Notes under the pieces: model-generated
What the model was told of the DNA's origin: nothing
The model's database searches: none
Seen by the model: the letters and a program-made list of their open reading frames with translations, nothing else
In this document: in pieces, positions 1-13,300 of the stretch
Numbering within the stretch: position 1 is the first letter of the stretch
Layout of the letters: the number at the start of each line of letters is the position of its first letter
Assembly (NCBI RefSeq): GCF_026151205.1
Contig: NC_087073.1
Span: forward strand, 9,190,411 to 9,254,410
Length of the DNA stretch: 64,000 bases
Direction: 5' to 3'
DNA from: Bolinopsis microptera
Taxonomy: Eukaryota > Ctenophora > Tentaculata > Lobata > Bolinopsidae
Position numbers and translations under genes: made by a program

Positions 1-2127
1 GGCCACATTCGTGTTATCACTCGAAGGAACATTTTCAGATGAGTTGGGATAAATGCAATTTTATCTTCCCACGGTGAGATGTTGATAATGTAAGAATACA
101 CTGATGAAGTGCCGTCTCGTGCCTCAGATTCCAATACATTACTCTAAAAATAAGTAGCGACAAGTTAAATTAGCAAAATAATCTGAACCATTCTCATACT
201 CACTTGAAAGGAAAGATTCAAGTCTAATGAAATGTAAATTAAGGGAGTACATGACACATTATATGTATATATATAAATATATATAAATATATAATATATT
301 CGCAGCATAGAGAGTGAGTTGTGTTACACAAGGTACCCCGTAGTTTTAACGGTACTGTGACGTCAATTGTCTGTTAAACAGCGGGAGGGAGGGCGGTGTG
401 GTGGTGTCCTACTGTTTTTTAATAACCTGTAATCTACACACTCCCACCCTGGCCCTCATTTAGTTGTGCACTGCTGCCTGCTGTAAACCACACAATTATA
501 TTTCCTGCGGCCTTGTTGACAGGTTTGGTAGTCAATTTGTCCTCTACCAATTGTGTTCTGCTTATGGTGGAGTATTTTTTGTTTTTCGGGGATTGCGTTG
601 AATATTTATATTTCTGGGAATTAACCATGCATAGTCTAAAGTTTACTTACCTCAGTTAATAGCTCTTTACAACCCTTTAAGTTGACCACCTAAAATATTA
701 CGTTCATTTAAAGAACTCTGTCAAAGTGAGGGATGATGACGGGTTAGGTTTCAAGTGCGACAATTAACTGAAAGTAAAGTCACTTGTTTATTAGCGCCTT
801 TGGCAACCCCTCATACATAAAAAGGGATGGCTTAGTTTTTTATCTTGGTTTTTATGCTTCCAGTCGCCACTGAAGAGCGCTTAATATAATATTGACCGAT
901 CTTTATTAATTAATCGTCTTATTCTGATAAATGCTTGGGTTCAAGATGTCCCTCCGAATAATGATGTCTCATAGCGTTTGAGTTAATTATATCAAGTTAT
1001 ATACTCATACATTAGATATCGATTCCTCCTCAAGAGTAGGGTCAAACGATCAATGATCGTCGATCATAGAATCGTTTAGATTACTATGCAGGTTTGGGTA
1101 CCGCAATTATTCACTTCAGAGTTTAACCCGAATAAGGTTGTTCACACAGGATAACTTGAAATTTCATGTTCTACTCCATACTCACATCTTTATGTTCAAA
1201 ATATCCGCTAGTAGTGGCGGTATATAAACTTATTTAAGTAAAGCTGTTAAAATCAGTTTAATTTTACCAGAACTTAAGTGTTAAGAGTGGACTCTTTAGA
1301 AAGAAATCAGATGAAAAAGATGTGATAAATTCGTATCAAAGGCACTTTCTAAATTGTAAAGAAAAATCCAGGAGCTGTGAAGCTGTGTCTTTGAATCAGA
1401 TATGCTTTTAACATGTTTAATCATGTGCGATATGAAATCAAAGTAAATCGCTGAGAGTCAAACTGATGTAATACGTAGTCGGCTTAGCTCGCGTTTAAGT
1501 AACATTTGTTAATTTAATTCAGCTAACCTCGTACTAAGACCGTAAAATGAGAGGCTTTTAATATTTGAATTATTAAAGGCTTTGGGTTCGGGGTGTGGAA
1601 GTATTTTGACACGTGACATATTGAGTGGAAGTATTTTGACGCGACATATTATTATAATCTCCGGGCAGTGATCAGCCCCTGTGGTTTTACTACCAGCATA
1701 GCTTATCTAAATCCTCTGTTAGATACTAACTGCAAGATATTGACTAAAAGCTTTTTGCTAAAACTATTTAACTCAAAGGCTTTGTCTGCTTTAAGACATT
1801 GTGTGATTTAAGGGATTCATTTTTATCACCTTTAATTTGTCTATCGATAATTTAAAGTTTATTTCGTAACACGTCAGTGAATGATTTTCTGGTTCTTTAT
1901 AAATACCAGTATTTGTATATTTCTATGCTCATTATTTATTACAATGATTAGCAATAAATAGCCTGATCAAACAGCATAATATTATATTGTAACATTAGCG
2001 CAACCCTCACGGAAAAAGTTACATATCCAAAAAGCTATGTTCCACTGGGGTCTACTCAAATTGTGATCATTTGATGAACGCGCATGCCGCGGTTTAGTGC
2101 GCGCGGCTGAAGCATGCGTGCGACATG
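1..2127. other. upstream region without a recognised gene
   Basis: No exon chain or convincing coding segment was seen on either strand. The region is AT-rich with a short TATATA-type tract near 265-300. A short minus-strand open frame at 434-628 has no recognisable domain and was not called. From about 2080 to 2125 the sequence becomes GC-richer, with GCGCGCGG and two GCATGC motifs, directly before the CRE pair. This probably marks the proximal promoter of the downstream bZIP gene. Confidence 0.5.
358..365. promoter_or_regulatory. perfect CRE palindrome (TGACGTCA), distal
   Basis: An exact TGACGTCA octamer lies 2.07 kb before the putative start of the ATF2-like gene. CREB/ATF-type bZIP dimers bind this palindrome. 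Its function here is inferred only; one octamer can occur by chance in 64 kb. Confidence 0.35.
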
Positions 2128-2145
2128 TTACGTCATTTGACGTCA
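2128..2145. promoter_or_regulatory. tandem CRE sites: TTACGTCA and TGACGTCA
   Basis: A CRE variant TTACGTCA (2128-2135) and a perfect palindromic CRE TGACGTCA (2138-2145) lie 10 bp apart, about one helical turn. They sit roughly 290 bp before the first ATG of the ATF2-like gene, in a locally GC-rich stretch. TGACGTCA is the established target of ATF2/CREB-class bZIP dimers, so the arrangement suggests auto- or cross-regulation by bZIP factors. The motifs are seen in the sequence; regulation is inferred. Confidence 0.6.
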
Positions 2146-2430
2146 TTTATTTTAGTTGCTCATACATGGCGCTATTCAGCGATTAGCGACTGACATTCTT
2201 TTGAAGGGGCGTGTATTTTTGTTGTAATGTTGCTTTCTAGCGACATGGTTATTATTCTCATCGCCAACGTTTCAACTAATTGCTTTTTCATCGTTCTTTT
2301 TACTATCTACCCTCGACTTGTAGTTGTTGTTAGAGTCGGTATTTACGAATATATAGCTGTTGCTTTTATTTCCTCTCCAACATAATTGCCCATTTCTGAA
2401 TTTTGTTCACAGTAGTATATATTCTTGACA

Positions 2431-5400
2431 ATGGTCCGATTTAGGCATGTTACCCTGGGTAGCTATGCTTCTGTAGACAACGCTCATTCTGGCTCAAGTA
2501 TTCGGTTCCCTCTGCAAGACCAATTAGCCCAATTCTGTGGCATTGCTCATGCTGTAAGTGCTAAAGTTAGATGATTCATTTATTTTAGACAATATGTTTA
2601 TTGCCAGCGTGTTCCACTCGCTTTGTCACACCTCTTTAATTCCTGGTGACCACAGCCATAAAATCATCATCTCTTAAGAGTGACGTAACATCCTCACTGT
2701 CCACTTCACTACTTGTTCGTAATAAGTCACCATCACTATTGGGTTTAACTCCTCCAGCGAGAAACCTCACAAATGTTACTGATATTACTATACCATCACT
2801 GTAAACATTCCTATATAGGCGTGTAACACAGTTACCAACGTCACGATCTCACCCTTAACATGTCACATGTTTCACGTCCTTTTCCACCACACTCACACTA
2901 TTTACTCACACTAGTTGTAAGAATGTGTCAAATCTGTGTGTGTGTGTGTGTGTGTGTGTGCGCCACATGTACCACCAGGAGTTACGTGCTCTGTCTAATA
3001 TATAGTATAGAGCACAGATTGATCTAATGAGCCCGGATGACGTAAGTTGGAAATGAGAGTGATAGAGCGCCGCTCTGTGCTGCAGGTGGATGTAGTTTAA
3101 TGCGTATTGTGTTTCAGTTCGCCGAGATGAGGAATAACGGTGGTGATACTCCCGCTACATCCAAGCCCAGGCTCATCATTTCTCCCTGTAAGTATCCGTT
3201 TTAACTTTCCCTTTCTGCTGCTATTAAATGATTTTCAGCAATTATCTCCATTTCGTAATAATTTTGGACAAATTGGTTGCACGGGTTTACTACGTCAGAT
3301 ACGTCAGATAATGATATGTAATTATAATACTGTAATAATATTAAATGTTTCAGTTTTGCATATTTCCTAGGTTTGTCTTTAGTCTGTGCTAATCTTTAGT
3401 GTTTCTAATTTTTATTTGTTTCAGCACTGCACACACCTGTGGCAAATCTCATGAGTCCAGTTTTTCCTACGTCACTGTTGACGACTAGCAGCGGCGCACT
3501 TCACACCCCCATTACTTCCTGCATCGAGAGCCCGATCTTCCCTGTTCCTAAACTGTCACCAGTTCCGGGACCTATCAGCTTCTCCCATAAACACGGTACG
3601 CAAGGTAGTGTTAATTTGATGGAATATCAATTAACTTTCTGCAACCATTATGCCTAATTTTGATCTAAATTTTAAATGCTTTTGTGTTCAAATTTTGTCA
3701 TCAACCTGGACTCGATTAAAATGTATTGTGATTAAAACATGTGGGAACATTTGCCTGAGGCTTTTGTCTTAAGGGATAATAATCCACAATTAGATCTGTA
3801 CCAAGTGTAAGATGAGATTAACATCATCCTACTTCACCAGGACTACCACACGTACCGCACATAGATCTGCAGACTATTCTGAGAGGTGGTCTCAGTCAGA
3901 AGATGATACAGCAACATGCTCCCATCCCTGTCAAGTCTGAGAGTATGGACACTGAACTTAATGGAGCTAATTTGGATGTGGATTCTGAGTCTGTGAAGAG
4001 TGAACGTAAGTTTTGAAGACCAGTTCATTTAATATAAGATAATGTAAGTGGGGTCCCGAGACCATGCCTGCACATATTCACAGGAATAGGTGATCATTTT
4101 AATTAAGTTCGTGACTAAACTCAAATGTTCACATTAGGTGCTTTTAATTAACACTAAATATCTCTTTCAGCAACCTCTCCTACAGAATCTAATAGCCGGG
4201 CAGTATTGGCAGAAAGGATTAGAAAAAGGGTGGATATAACCTCGGGTCTCTCGGACCATGAGGGCATGGACGGCTTGTCCTCATCCAGCTCCAGGAAAAG
4301 GTACCCTAGCGAGTTGAGCGGTCACATTGACGAGAAAAGGAGGAAGTTCTTGGAGAGAAATAGGGCGGCTGCTCAAAGATGTCGGGAAAAGAGGAAGCAG
4401 TGGATCAACAATCTGCAGTCCGAGAAGTTCAGTATTCAGGAGGAAAACAGCAAATTGCATGTGAGTTCCATTCTATTTTTGTTGTGGAAAGCTGTTGGAT
4501 TCTTCAAAATTGTTCAACTCCTACTGTTCCGTGCAAAGTAAATCTACGCGGAAGTTAAACGGTTTAGCTTTTAAATTTGTTGGAGTATGTTCAAACTCAT
4601 TTAACGTCTCCGCCCAGATCGAAGTTCACAATTTACGACAAGAGATTATGAACCTGAAACGATTACTACTCCAACACAAAGACTGTCCTGTAACGAAAGC
4701 TAGTAAGGAAGGAAAACTAGATCATAATATCCTGCAACCTACCATTGTCTGTAAGTACATTAACTGTGAGTCTAAAACTGGAAGAATTTTTCATTTGATC
4801 ATATCTATATATAAATAAAACCTCTATATACCGGGCCTTTTGGGGGAGGTGTCTGTAGCCTCTAAAATAACCTGTCAAGCGTCTCCCCCATGTATGTCAT
4901 TAGTGGCTTAATAGAGGCTCGGTTTATCGAGGTTCCCGATATAGAGAGGTTCGACTGTATATGATTTCAGTTCAATCAGCATTTATTCAATTTTTAGAAT
5001 TCAATTAATTCCTGACAGTGATATCATCCTTGAGCGAAACAATTCTTAAGTGAAATCATGATTGAAGCTCTATTTACTATTAAATCATCATGTGAATAAT
5101 TATTTTTGCAGTTCCGAATGTGTCTGAAAACAGTGAGATAAAAAGACCGTCTCCGTCTAAGCCGCAGCCGCATCACACCGTCCGTCTCCGCCCACCACGT
5201 GACTCTAACAACGGAGATGCTAACGGAGTACTAGAGAATCTAAAACGCCGGATTACTCCGACTTCCAGTCTCAACTCGGATCCACTGGGGCCTCTACTTG
5301 AAGGGTTGGTGACAAAAGATGGCTTCAGTCGCTCCAAGTTCAGCCCTCTGTTTAATCCTCTCAGTAACTTGCCCCGCAGCCCCATTATAGGACTCAGCCC

Positions 5401-5605
5401 TTTCAGTTTAGGTCCTAATTTTGGTAGTTTTATGTCAATGAGCGGATCAGTGGAGCCCCAGTACACGATAACAAGTCTAGATTCTCGAATTGAAAAGGCA
5501 AGACAACAAGGGAAAACGTCCCCCAGTCGCCAAGAGAACCCTTGTCTTGACGTGGGTAACGGATTGGTAGTAATACGCGAGGCACTCAGCAACTGTAAAA
5601 CCTAA
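2431..5605 (+). CDS. ATF2-like: ATF2/ATF7/CREB5-like bZIP transcription factor
   Basis: Predicted nuclear CRE-binding bZIP factor. Exons: 2431-2553 (less certain), 3118-3187, 3425-3595, 3841-4005, 4171-4460, 4618-4750, 5112-5605. All junctions are GT/AG and phases agree. Starting at ATG 3127 gives 437 residues; including the first exon gives 481. Counting from 3127, the basic region (DEKRRKFLERNRAAAQRC) begins near residue 186. It runs into a leucine zipper that crosses the 4460/4618 intron and ends in the ATF2-family block LLLQHKDCPVT. A PVPGP segment near residue 70 and two VKSE (SUMOylation-type) sites near 115-131 precede it. The Ser/Pro-rich tail resembles ATF2 family tails only loosely. 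Vertebrate ATF2 starts with a C2H2 finger and a TPTP phosphorylation site; neither is visible, so the 5' end may be incomplete or truly lacks them. Family assignment is firm; the start is uncertain. Confidence 0.9.
2935..2961. repeat. (TG)n microsatellite in the first intron of the ATF2-like gene
   Basis: About 13 uninterrupted TG units lie between the putative first and second exons. Confidence 0.9.
4811..4965. repeat. MITE-like element with AACCTCTATATA ends
   Basis: The left end reads AAACCTCTATATACCGGG. The right end, on the opposite strand, reads CAGTCGAACCTCTCTATATC. They form a degenerate terminal inverted repeat inside the intron 4751-5111. CAGT..AACCTC ends are typical of pogo/Tigger-type Tc1-mariner relatives. 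No transposase frame is present, so it is a non-autonomous remnant. Similar ends occur at 38155-38440 and 54066-54350. Confidence 0.55.
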
Positions 5606-8149
5606 AGTATCCTCTAGCAGATAAGAGGAACATCATCATACAAGTGAAGCTGAGGTGAAGTGAAGTTCAAGATGGAACGAGAAAATGTGGGTTTGTGTGA
5701 TCGTTAAGAGGCCCAGTTTTGGGGGAAAAGGAAGACACCTAACCTACACTGTATCTGCTAGCCATGAGTTAGATGCTGAGTGAAGTTACATCGTTCCGGA
5801 ATACTACCACCCATACCTACATAGAGAAAGACTGTGGACACTCTGGAGGTGCAAGCCAGTCACAAGCGCTTAGGTGAACTTGTGCCAAACATCAAATATA
5901 AGCCTCATTATATAATAATTAAACGTGCAAATTTAGTATTACATTTGCTTTGATGTGTATGATATATATTTCAAGGGTTCTGTTTAGGCGTTGTGATTAA
6001 AGAAAATAATCCCTTAAACCAATTATTGAAGGATTATGTTATATATTCGATACTGATTTATTGAAACTATTTTGCCGGTCCTGTGTTATGTATTTGCAGC
6101 TTCTGTTACCTTTATTTTACGTGTAGCTTCTGCATTTAAATGTTGTTGCGTTGTCCAGTTTTTTTTTGGGTTAGAAATGTTTATTTCGCCATGTATATTT
6201 TCAAAAGAACATGCATTTTCGCATGGAATTCCGAGATCATATTATCAACTGATTCATTATTCATACATTCAAAGAATACTTGCTCAATATTAGCTCTAAA
6301 ATAATGCAAACTGACCCGCTAAGTGTCGGAGTTCAGTTTGTGAAATATAAACCAGAACATCGTCTACTATAATACACACACTGTCAGGGTGTCTTTACCA
6401 AACTTAATCTTAAATCTGTTTTCCGCAGATGTTCTGGTTTATTCTCGAAAATTACTGCAATCATGTGCCAAGTTATGTACAGAAACTTTTTATCAGAAGT
6501 GTTTTTAAAAGATTTTAACTGTTTTAAAGCAAGAAAATAGGCTTGGAAATGCCAGCAAGTATTAAAGGTAGGATGTAAAATGAGGCATTTAGCATGGATT
6601 GTATAGTGTGACGTTCCTTTCGGTTGCATTTGTCGCAATATTTCGCAATAGGATTTATTGCACTTTAGTTCCCCACAAGGGTTGAAAGCTAAATTTGGAA
6701 GATTGTCAAGGTTTTTATTACTTCTGCGTTTTAACGAAATGGACTCTCAATTTTGAACTATGGATTGAACGTGGATAGTGACCTCCACTGAAACAAAATT
6801 GAATGAATGATCATCTGATCATCTTCACAAATTGTAAAGCATAGCAGATTCAACTTTATAATCTGCTCCTGGAAACCTATCCAGGCTGAAAAATTTCTTC
6901 TGGCACTGACTAAAGTTGTGCTAAAAACTATGAAACATTGGACTGATGAATGCGACTGAATGATAGTGTTGTTGCCTAACAATTAAGGCTTATCTCATAC
7001 AATTAATTGAAAGCTTAGGCGACAAATAATGTGTAAAGCTCATATAAATGTATCGGTAAAACTTTACTAGCTTTAACGCTACTGAATTCTATTCAGCATT
7101 ACTCTTCTAGACCCTTGGAATCTGTTCTCCAAAGAGCTATTAAAGTTGATACAATTGAAATTAGTACTGATTAAGCCTATAGAAGATTGATAAAGGACTT
7201 ATAGGCTAATTTGTTTGTTGAGCGTGTTCGGAGGATAGCATCTGAGAATAATCAGGTTTCAGATTGAAGTTTCTAACTTATTAAACCTAGTTCTTATGTT
7301 TCGTATGCTATTTGGCGTTTGAAGTATGCCACTTATCGCAGGGTTTACACCGTTAAATTTATAGATGGTTTTCTCTTTAGCGATTATGTACACGTTTAAC
7401 ACTAAGTTATTTATGGTAAACGCTTGCATGGATTCGATGCCATGGTGATAGATTCCGGTTTTTAATTCTTGCTTAATCAATTCGAAATCATTAAATTTAA
7501 AGTACATTGTATGAAGGATTATGAAAAAATGAAATCGGTAAAATAAATCAAAGAGATATGCATGTTAATTTCCAATAGATTTTGATAGAACTGGAAGTAT
7601 TACTATTGATGGTTATAAGCATTGGATTATGGAATGCTGATGATGATATCTTAAACAAAACAAACTTTGGAGCTTTTTACCTCTTCTTATCTTTTAAAAT
7701 CGATTGTGGATGCAAGGATACTTGATTGCTATATCTAAGATTTTAAAACCACTAATTAGCAATACTTAAACAGGTATGTATGTCTCATTCGAGGTCTCCA
7801 TAAGATATTATAGGCTTTGAATTGCCGCTTTGTTGTTATTATGTCCGTATGAATGAATTTTATCCTATGAAATAACTGTTTTCATTGTCTCCCCTAGAAA
7901 TCAAATTAGACAACATACAAAATTAAACCTGCACCTCTTATCTTTCGGTGATTTCAAAATCTTCAGTTACACCCAAAAGTTAATTCATGGGTGTAATGTA
8001 ATTATACTCTGGTCTATTGCATTTACAACCGAGTTTGTACTTCCAGTTCCACCATACCAGACCTTTGACGGGTATTATTAATTATACTCGTCTAAGATAT
8101 CTTTGACGTGGGCTAAATAAAGAGCAAACAAACTCAAACCCGCGTACAT
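5606..8149. other. 3' UTR of the ATF2-like gene, then AT-rich intergenic DNA
   Basis: The first few hundred bases after the stop are probably 3' UTR; ATTAAA-type signals occur near 5920 and 5997. Beyond that I see only short unrelated open frames, with no splice-consistent exons and no clear repeats. Confidence 0.45.
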
Positions 8150-8240
8150 TGTCATACGTTGTGTGACCCGCCGCGCACGAAGTGCGCGGCTCCCCCTGTA
8201 TCGACCGTGGGGGTCGCAACGTGATACAACGCAACTTGAT
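8150..8240. repeat. dispersed repeat with GCCGCGCAC hairpin
   Basis: The block containing GTCATACGTTGTGTGACCC, a GC-rich hairpin and CTCCCCCTGTATCG recurs in reverse orientation at about 29810-29905. It also recurs in shortened form near 8415-8460. This makes it a family of short non-autonomous elements; no open frame is associated. Confidence 0.65.
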
Positions 8241-8346
8241 ACAACGCGAACAAGCGGAAGAGATGCAAGAAAATCCATTCATCCATAACCATTACAAATT
8301 TAATTCGATTAGGCTAACTATACAAACTCTTGCCATACGTTGTTTA

Positions 8347-9124
8347 CCTGAGGACCCCAGGCTTTAATGTTGGTAAATATAGATTAGGCGGAATGACAGG
8401 CTGAGCGCGGCCCAGTAATACGTTGTATGCCCGCCCCGCACGAGTGCGCGGCTGTATCGTGGCTTTCGCCGTTGTATTGTCGTGAAAACACAGTTAGTGA
8501 CGTGTGCCAGTGCAGTGGTTGTAGCGCGATGCACTACTGGGCCGCGCGCGCATCCAATAATGCTTCTCGCAACCAACAATGCTTCTCGCAACCACACGTA
8601 TGCAGATCGGCGAGATGCGAAGGATTGACATCGTGAATCAAGTGCAGTGGGGGTTAAAGGTTTATAACCTACCAGGACGCGCGCCGAGTTGGACTCGTCG
8701 ACGGTCCTATTTGAAACAACTTTTTTACGAGTATCACCCGTTAAAGTGGGGGTCACAGCGTGATACATTGATACAAGCAGATAAAACTCCTGACAGCGCT
8801 TTCCATTTAATTCTCTTCATCAATCGCTCCGATCCCACAAACACCACAAATTTAACTTTAAGAGAGCTTGTAAGTTTGCAATCTACCTTGTAGGTTTATA
8901 ACCTACCAGGACGCGCGCCGAGTTGGACTCGTCGACGGTCTGCAATATAATATGGAACAGATATTATACAAGTATCACCTGTTAAACCCTAACAGGACGC
9001 GCGCCGAGTTGGACTCGTCTACGGTCCAATTGCAATATATGGATTACTGGGCCGCGCTCAGCCTGTCATTCCGCCAAATCTTTATTCTTTATGTTAATGA
9101 ACATAATAGCCTGGGGTCCGCAGG
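8347..9124. mobile_element. non-autonomous DNA transposon with ~75-bp TIRs and TA target duplication
   Basis: The left end, CCTGAGGACCCCAGGCTTTA, is the inverted complement of the right end (AGCCTGGGGTCCGCAGG). The inverted match continues inward through GGCGGAATGACAGGCTGAGC and the GCGGCCCAGTAAT block, about 75 bp in all with some AT-rich mismatch. TA flanks both ends (8345-8346 and 9125-9126), as in Tc1/mariner-type insertion. The interior has three copies of a GGACGCGCGCCGAGTTGGAC unit (about 8678, 8909, 8994) and repeated TATCACC[CT]GTTAAA blocks. No transposase is encoded, so this is a nested, internally rearranged passenger element. Confidence 0.7.
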
Positions 9125-9126
9125 TA

Positions 9127-10393
9127 ATATATGGAACAAATATTTTACGAGTATCACCCGTTAAAGTAAAAATTTCAAAGTTTTGTCACTTAGCTATGTG
9201 TGAAGAGAAAATGCATCGGTATTATATATATCATATATAGATGGTGTGAAATTTTCTCTGCCGTCAAAAATTCCCAAAATTCTTGAAAAGATAAAATTTT
9301 TGTGTTTTGTGCGCGGCGCAGTTTCGAAAATCAAGAAAAATCGAGCGCTACTGAAGATTTCTGAAACATCATGCTGTGTTTCAACCGATTGCCGATTTTT
9401 CATCGCAAATGTTTGAATAGTCTATTTTAGTTTTCTTCGGAACTGTTCAATTTTATTGAGTCAAAAAACTAATTCGAACTAATCATTGCAACAACATAAT
9501 TGTGCTACAATGCATGTACTATCCAGTACATGTTGCTTATTCGAGATTTCTTATTAGATAGTTACAATTTAGAATGAAGGTAATAAGTATTTAGATGTTA
9601 GGATTTAGAATATAAGATTTAGAATTTGATTAATGTTAAAAGCAGTACTGCTCACGTAAATATAAGTACGTTTGCATCAATGCATCTTGACACTTGGTCT
9701 TAAGAGGGGTCGAGAGTTACGAAGAGTTATAATGGAATAAGTGAAACTGAAATGAAAACAGACAATCTAGTATTCTATCTAGTTGTGATATTTTGTATCA
9801 TATCACTATTGGCAAACTTTAAAATCCTCTGTTATTGGCTTATTTTCCATTCACTGCCTTTCTTGATAAGAAAGATGGGCAGTTAATTAAGTGGGTTGGG
9901 GTGGGTCTTGTTGGATCAGGTTTTGCACACACAAATCACAAAAATGCTGCCACTGACCAGCTGAAAATTGTACCAACAAATTAAGTCTTTTATATAAGTT
10001 ACTAGAAAGCCTGTGGTCACACAGAAGAAGCTAATAGTATTCATTGGTAGTCAGTTTTTATCGCATCAAAAAATATCCATCACAATCGATGATACAGCCA
10101 ATTGAAATGTTGCTCGCACTAAACACAACGTAATCACCACAAAACCGATCAATATTTTGCTCGCAAATCTTTGTATGTGCACGTGCGCTTTTGAACACTG
10201 TTAACATGGTTAGTATGCAACTCCCTATTTTTTGTACAGACATACAGAATAATTCTTTGATTTATAATATAGATACTAACCTAACGCACTTCTCTGATTT
10301 CTACATATGCTTCGGCCTGTCAAAGTCTTCAAAATCATTAAATCAATAATATGAATTTTAGCTAGTAGTGTCGCTGCTGAACACCTTGGAAAG
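9127..10393. other. AT-rich intergenic region upstream of DNAAF4
   Basis: No coding exon was recognised. The last hundred bases before ATG 10394 are the probable 5' UTR of the cilium gene. Nothing else stands out. Confidence 0.45.
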
Positions 10394-13300
10394 ATGCCGA
10401 TAATAATGAAAGATTATCAGTGGACAGAGTCAGAAACTCGATTAGACTTGAGTTTACCTCAGAAAGGAATTAGAAGCAATAAGATTGATGTAATGGTCAC
10501 AAATCTCTATGTAAAGGTAGGTTGGCAATGGAGTGAAATTTTTAATTTGATAATTGGTTTATTATTTCCTTTATACAGATTTACATATTTATTTTACAAT
10601 GTCCACAACATTCATCTGCATTTAATATAATTAAATGAATTCTCTGAACAGGTTAACTACAGTCCATACTTTTTTGATGTTCACCTAAAACATGAAATAG
10701 ATGACTGTAAGACACGAGTGGTCATGGCAGATAATACAATTACATTACATCTGATAAAAGAGGAACCTATCCTATGGGAAACCCTTGTTAATCCTGCATC
10801 AAAAGACTCATCTAGAAGGTAATGATTATACTACTCTAATGATTATGTACATAATATTTGTAAAAAATGTTCTACAAATTATATTGGTTTCAAATTGGTC
10901 TATTTCGAGGCAATTTCAGTTGCTAAACTTAGTTTATGTTTTAGGAAAGAACTGGTGGCAGCTGCGTACAAATATCACGAGGAGAAAGTAAAAAGTGACA
11001 CGGACAAGAGGGCAAATGTCAAAGCAGAGCAAAATAAAATGGCTTTGAGGACAGCCATGGATGTAAGCTTGAATATTATTCCATGTTTTTTACACTGATT
11101 TTCATACTTATCCAGTACAGACATCATCTGATCATGAATATACTATTCTATATGCACATAACTAAATCCTTCGTGTTTTTAAATTGTGTATTGCAGGTGC
11201 AATATAATAATTAATAAGACTTACTATAATTATTTGACAATTCAAACAATTGTGTCATGAAGGTAGATTCGGGTGAAAAGGAAAGAATAGAAGCAGTAAA
11301 GCAAGCAGAACGAGATAAAGTGGCCAAGGAGATGGACGAATGGCAGAACCTTGATGATGATGAGAAAGAGAGACAATACTTGAAGGCTAATAAAACTCGA
11401 AGGCAACCAGGTTTGTAGAATGAAATCTGCGCCACATGTCTACCTGTTAAAAGTTCAAGAAACTTCCCTTCAGTGCATACTGTAAACATAGTACTATTAC
11501 TATTACTAGATTACTATGTCTGTTGGGGCTTGGTGTAGTGATTTAAAAACACTTTCTTTCATAATTCATATGCTATCATTATTATGTTATGTGCTACTTC
11601 TTAGATAAGACAACCATAAAGCCTGCAAGTTGTAGCTACGTCACTATAAGTAGTACCCTTGCAATATAATCACTTTAATTCTACCTTAAATCATAATACA
11701 TTATATACTGTTGTATTCTGTAAAATCATGTCATTCCATTGAAATGTGATGGGAACATGGTATGGTGACTTAATTTACATATTTTTTTCAGAGGATTTAG
11801 AGACAAATGCAAGTGAAGACCACACAACCGAAGATGTCAGCAACGATACTACGATAGTTTCCGACTCAGAAAAATCAAAATCTACTGTTGCAGAGGACAA
11901 TTTATCTCATAATGAAGCCGATGAACGAGCCAGAAAATTTGAAAAGATTAAACACAATTTAGCAAATCCTTTGAAGTCAGGCAAAGACAAAACAAAAGCT
12001 GAGAAAAAGCCTAGTAAGGAGGAGAAACCAATGTGGGAGACAAGTGGTCCAAGACAACAGACAGAAATTACTGTATCATTCACCCCCAGGTTCTTCCCAT
12101 CTGCTGCAAGGGAGTCAACTGCTGCTGACGAAGAGGCTGTGAGTTTGTCATAACAATCATATATGTCGTGAACCTCAATTACTATGTTTTAAAACTATAC
12201 TTACTAATCTATTATATCATTTCGTCATGTTCAACTTTGTCGTTAATAATCCAGTTTTATTGCAGTGGTTCGAAAAGAACGTCAAGGCACAGACAGTGCT
12301 AAAGGCTAAAGATGCGGACACAAAAGAAGATGAGAGGAATCCTGTGTGGCTATCTGACAAGGCTGGGTGAGTTAAATGAGGTTCAAACTGTAGCTCTTTC
12401 TTGGCTTAAACTGTAAATGCTAGTTCCTTAGATCAATATTGAATAATTACAATTGATAATTTGGATGAGATGCAAAATTATTCATGACTAAATTTCAGTG
12501 TATTCTACAAAATGGGAAACTTCCCTGCGGCTATCAATGCGTACTCGGAAGCTATCAAGATCTCTCCAAAACTACCTAAACTGTATATAAACCGGGCATC
12601 TTGCTACATTGTTCTGAACCTGTATGATGATGCTGTTATAGACTGCACTCGAGCGCTGGATCTCTTAACACCTCCTGTCGAGGCTAACCGACTGTCTAGG
12701 GTGCGCACTCTGGCAAAGCGGGGCTCTGCATTTTGTCAGCTCGGATCTTTAAATAGAGGTTAGATTTAACTCTAAAATTCTTCTATTTTATGCCTAAAAT
12801 CATGCTTGTTTTCAGGCCTGGCGTGTAGGATGAAGTTCGTTTCTATTAAGATTTGTCAAGGGTAGATCAACTAAAACAATCATGTATAAAAATGTGTAAA
12901 ATAGATTGCAGCAATAGTAACAATATTTTTATTCTAAGATCAGTTCTGCAAATCATTGCTTATCGGTGCTAAAAACAATTGTCACATGACATGACGTCTC
13001 CTCTAGCTATAATAGTCAAACAATATACGCTGATAATTTCAACAATTGTTATTTTACAGCTTTGACACCTTAGATAAAACACACAATTACACCGAATTTT
13101 CTTCAAAATGTTAGTTCGCCTTAAAAGACGGTTTATATGAAAACTTTTCATTTAACCTTTCTTTATTCTTTACTTTAAAACTTCCGTTAATTTTAACTCT
13201 AACCTCATGCGTCCTAACATCTCCAGCTGTTTCTTCGGCTACTTTATCATAATATTCATATCTGTTAGTTGGTATCAAGTACCAGTTGGGACCGTGAGCT

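Noticed and set aside
5173-5592. 139-residue minus-strand frame
   Set aside because: Shadow of the last exon of the ATF2-like gene; the plus-strand frame is spliced in phase to the bZIP.
8078-8893. Several overlapping 60-130 residue frames around 8.1-8.9 kb
   Set aside because: All fall in GC-rich non-autonomous repeat DNA with inverted ends and have no protein-like domains.
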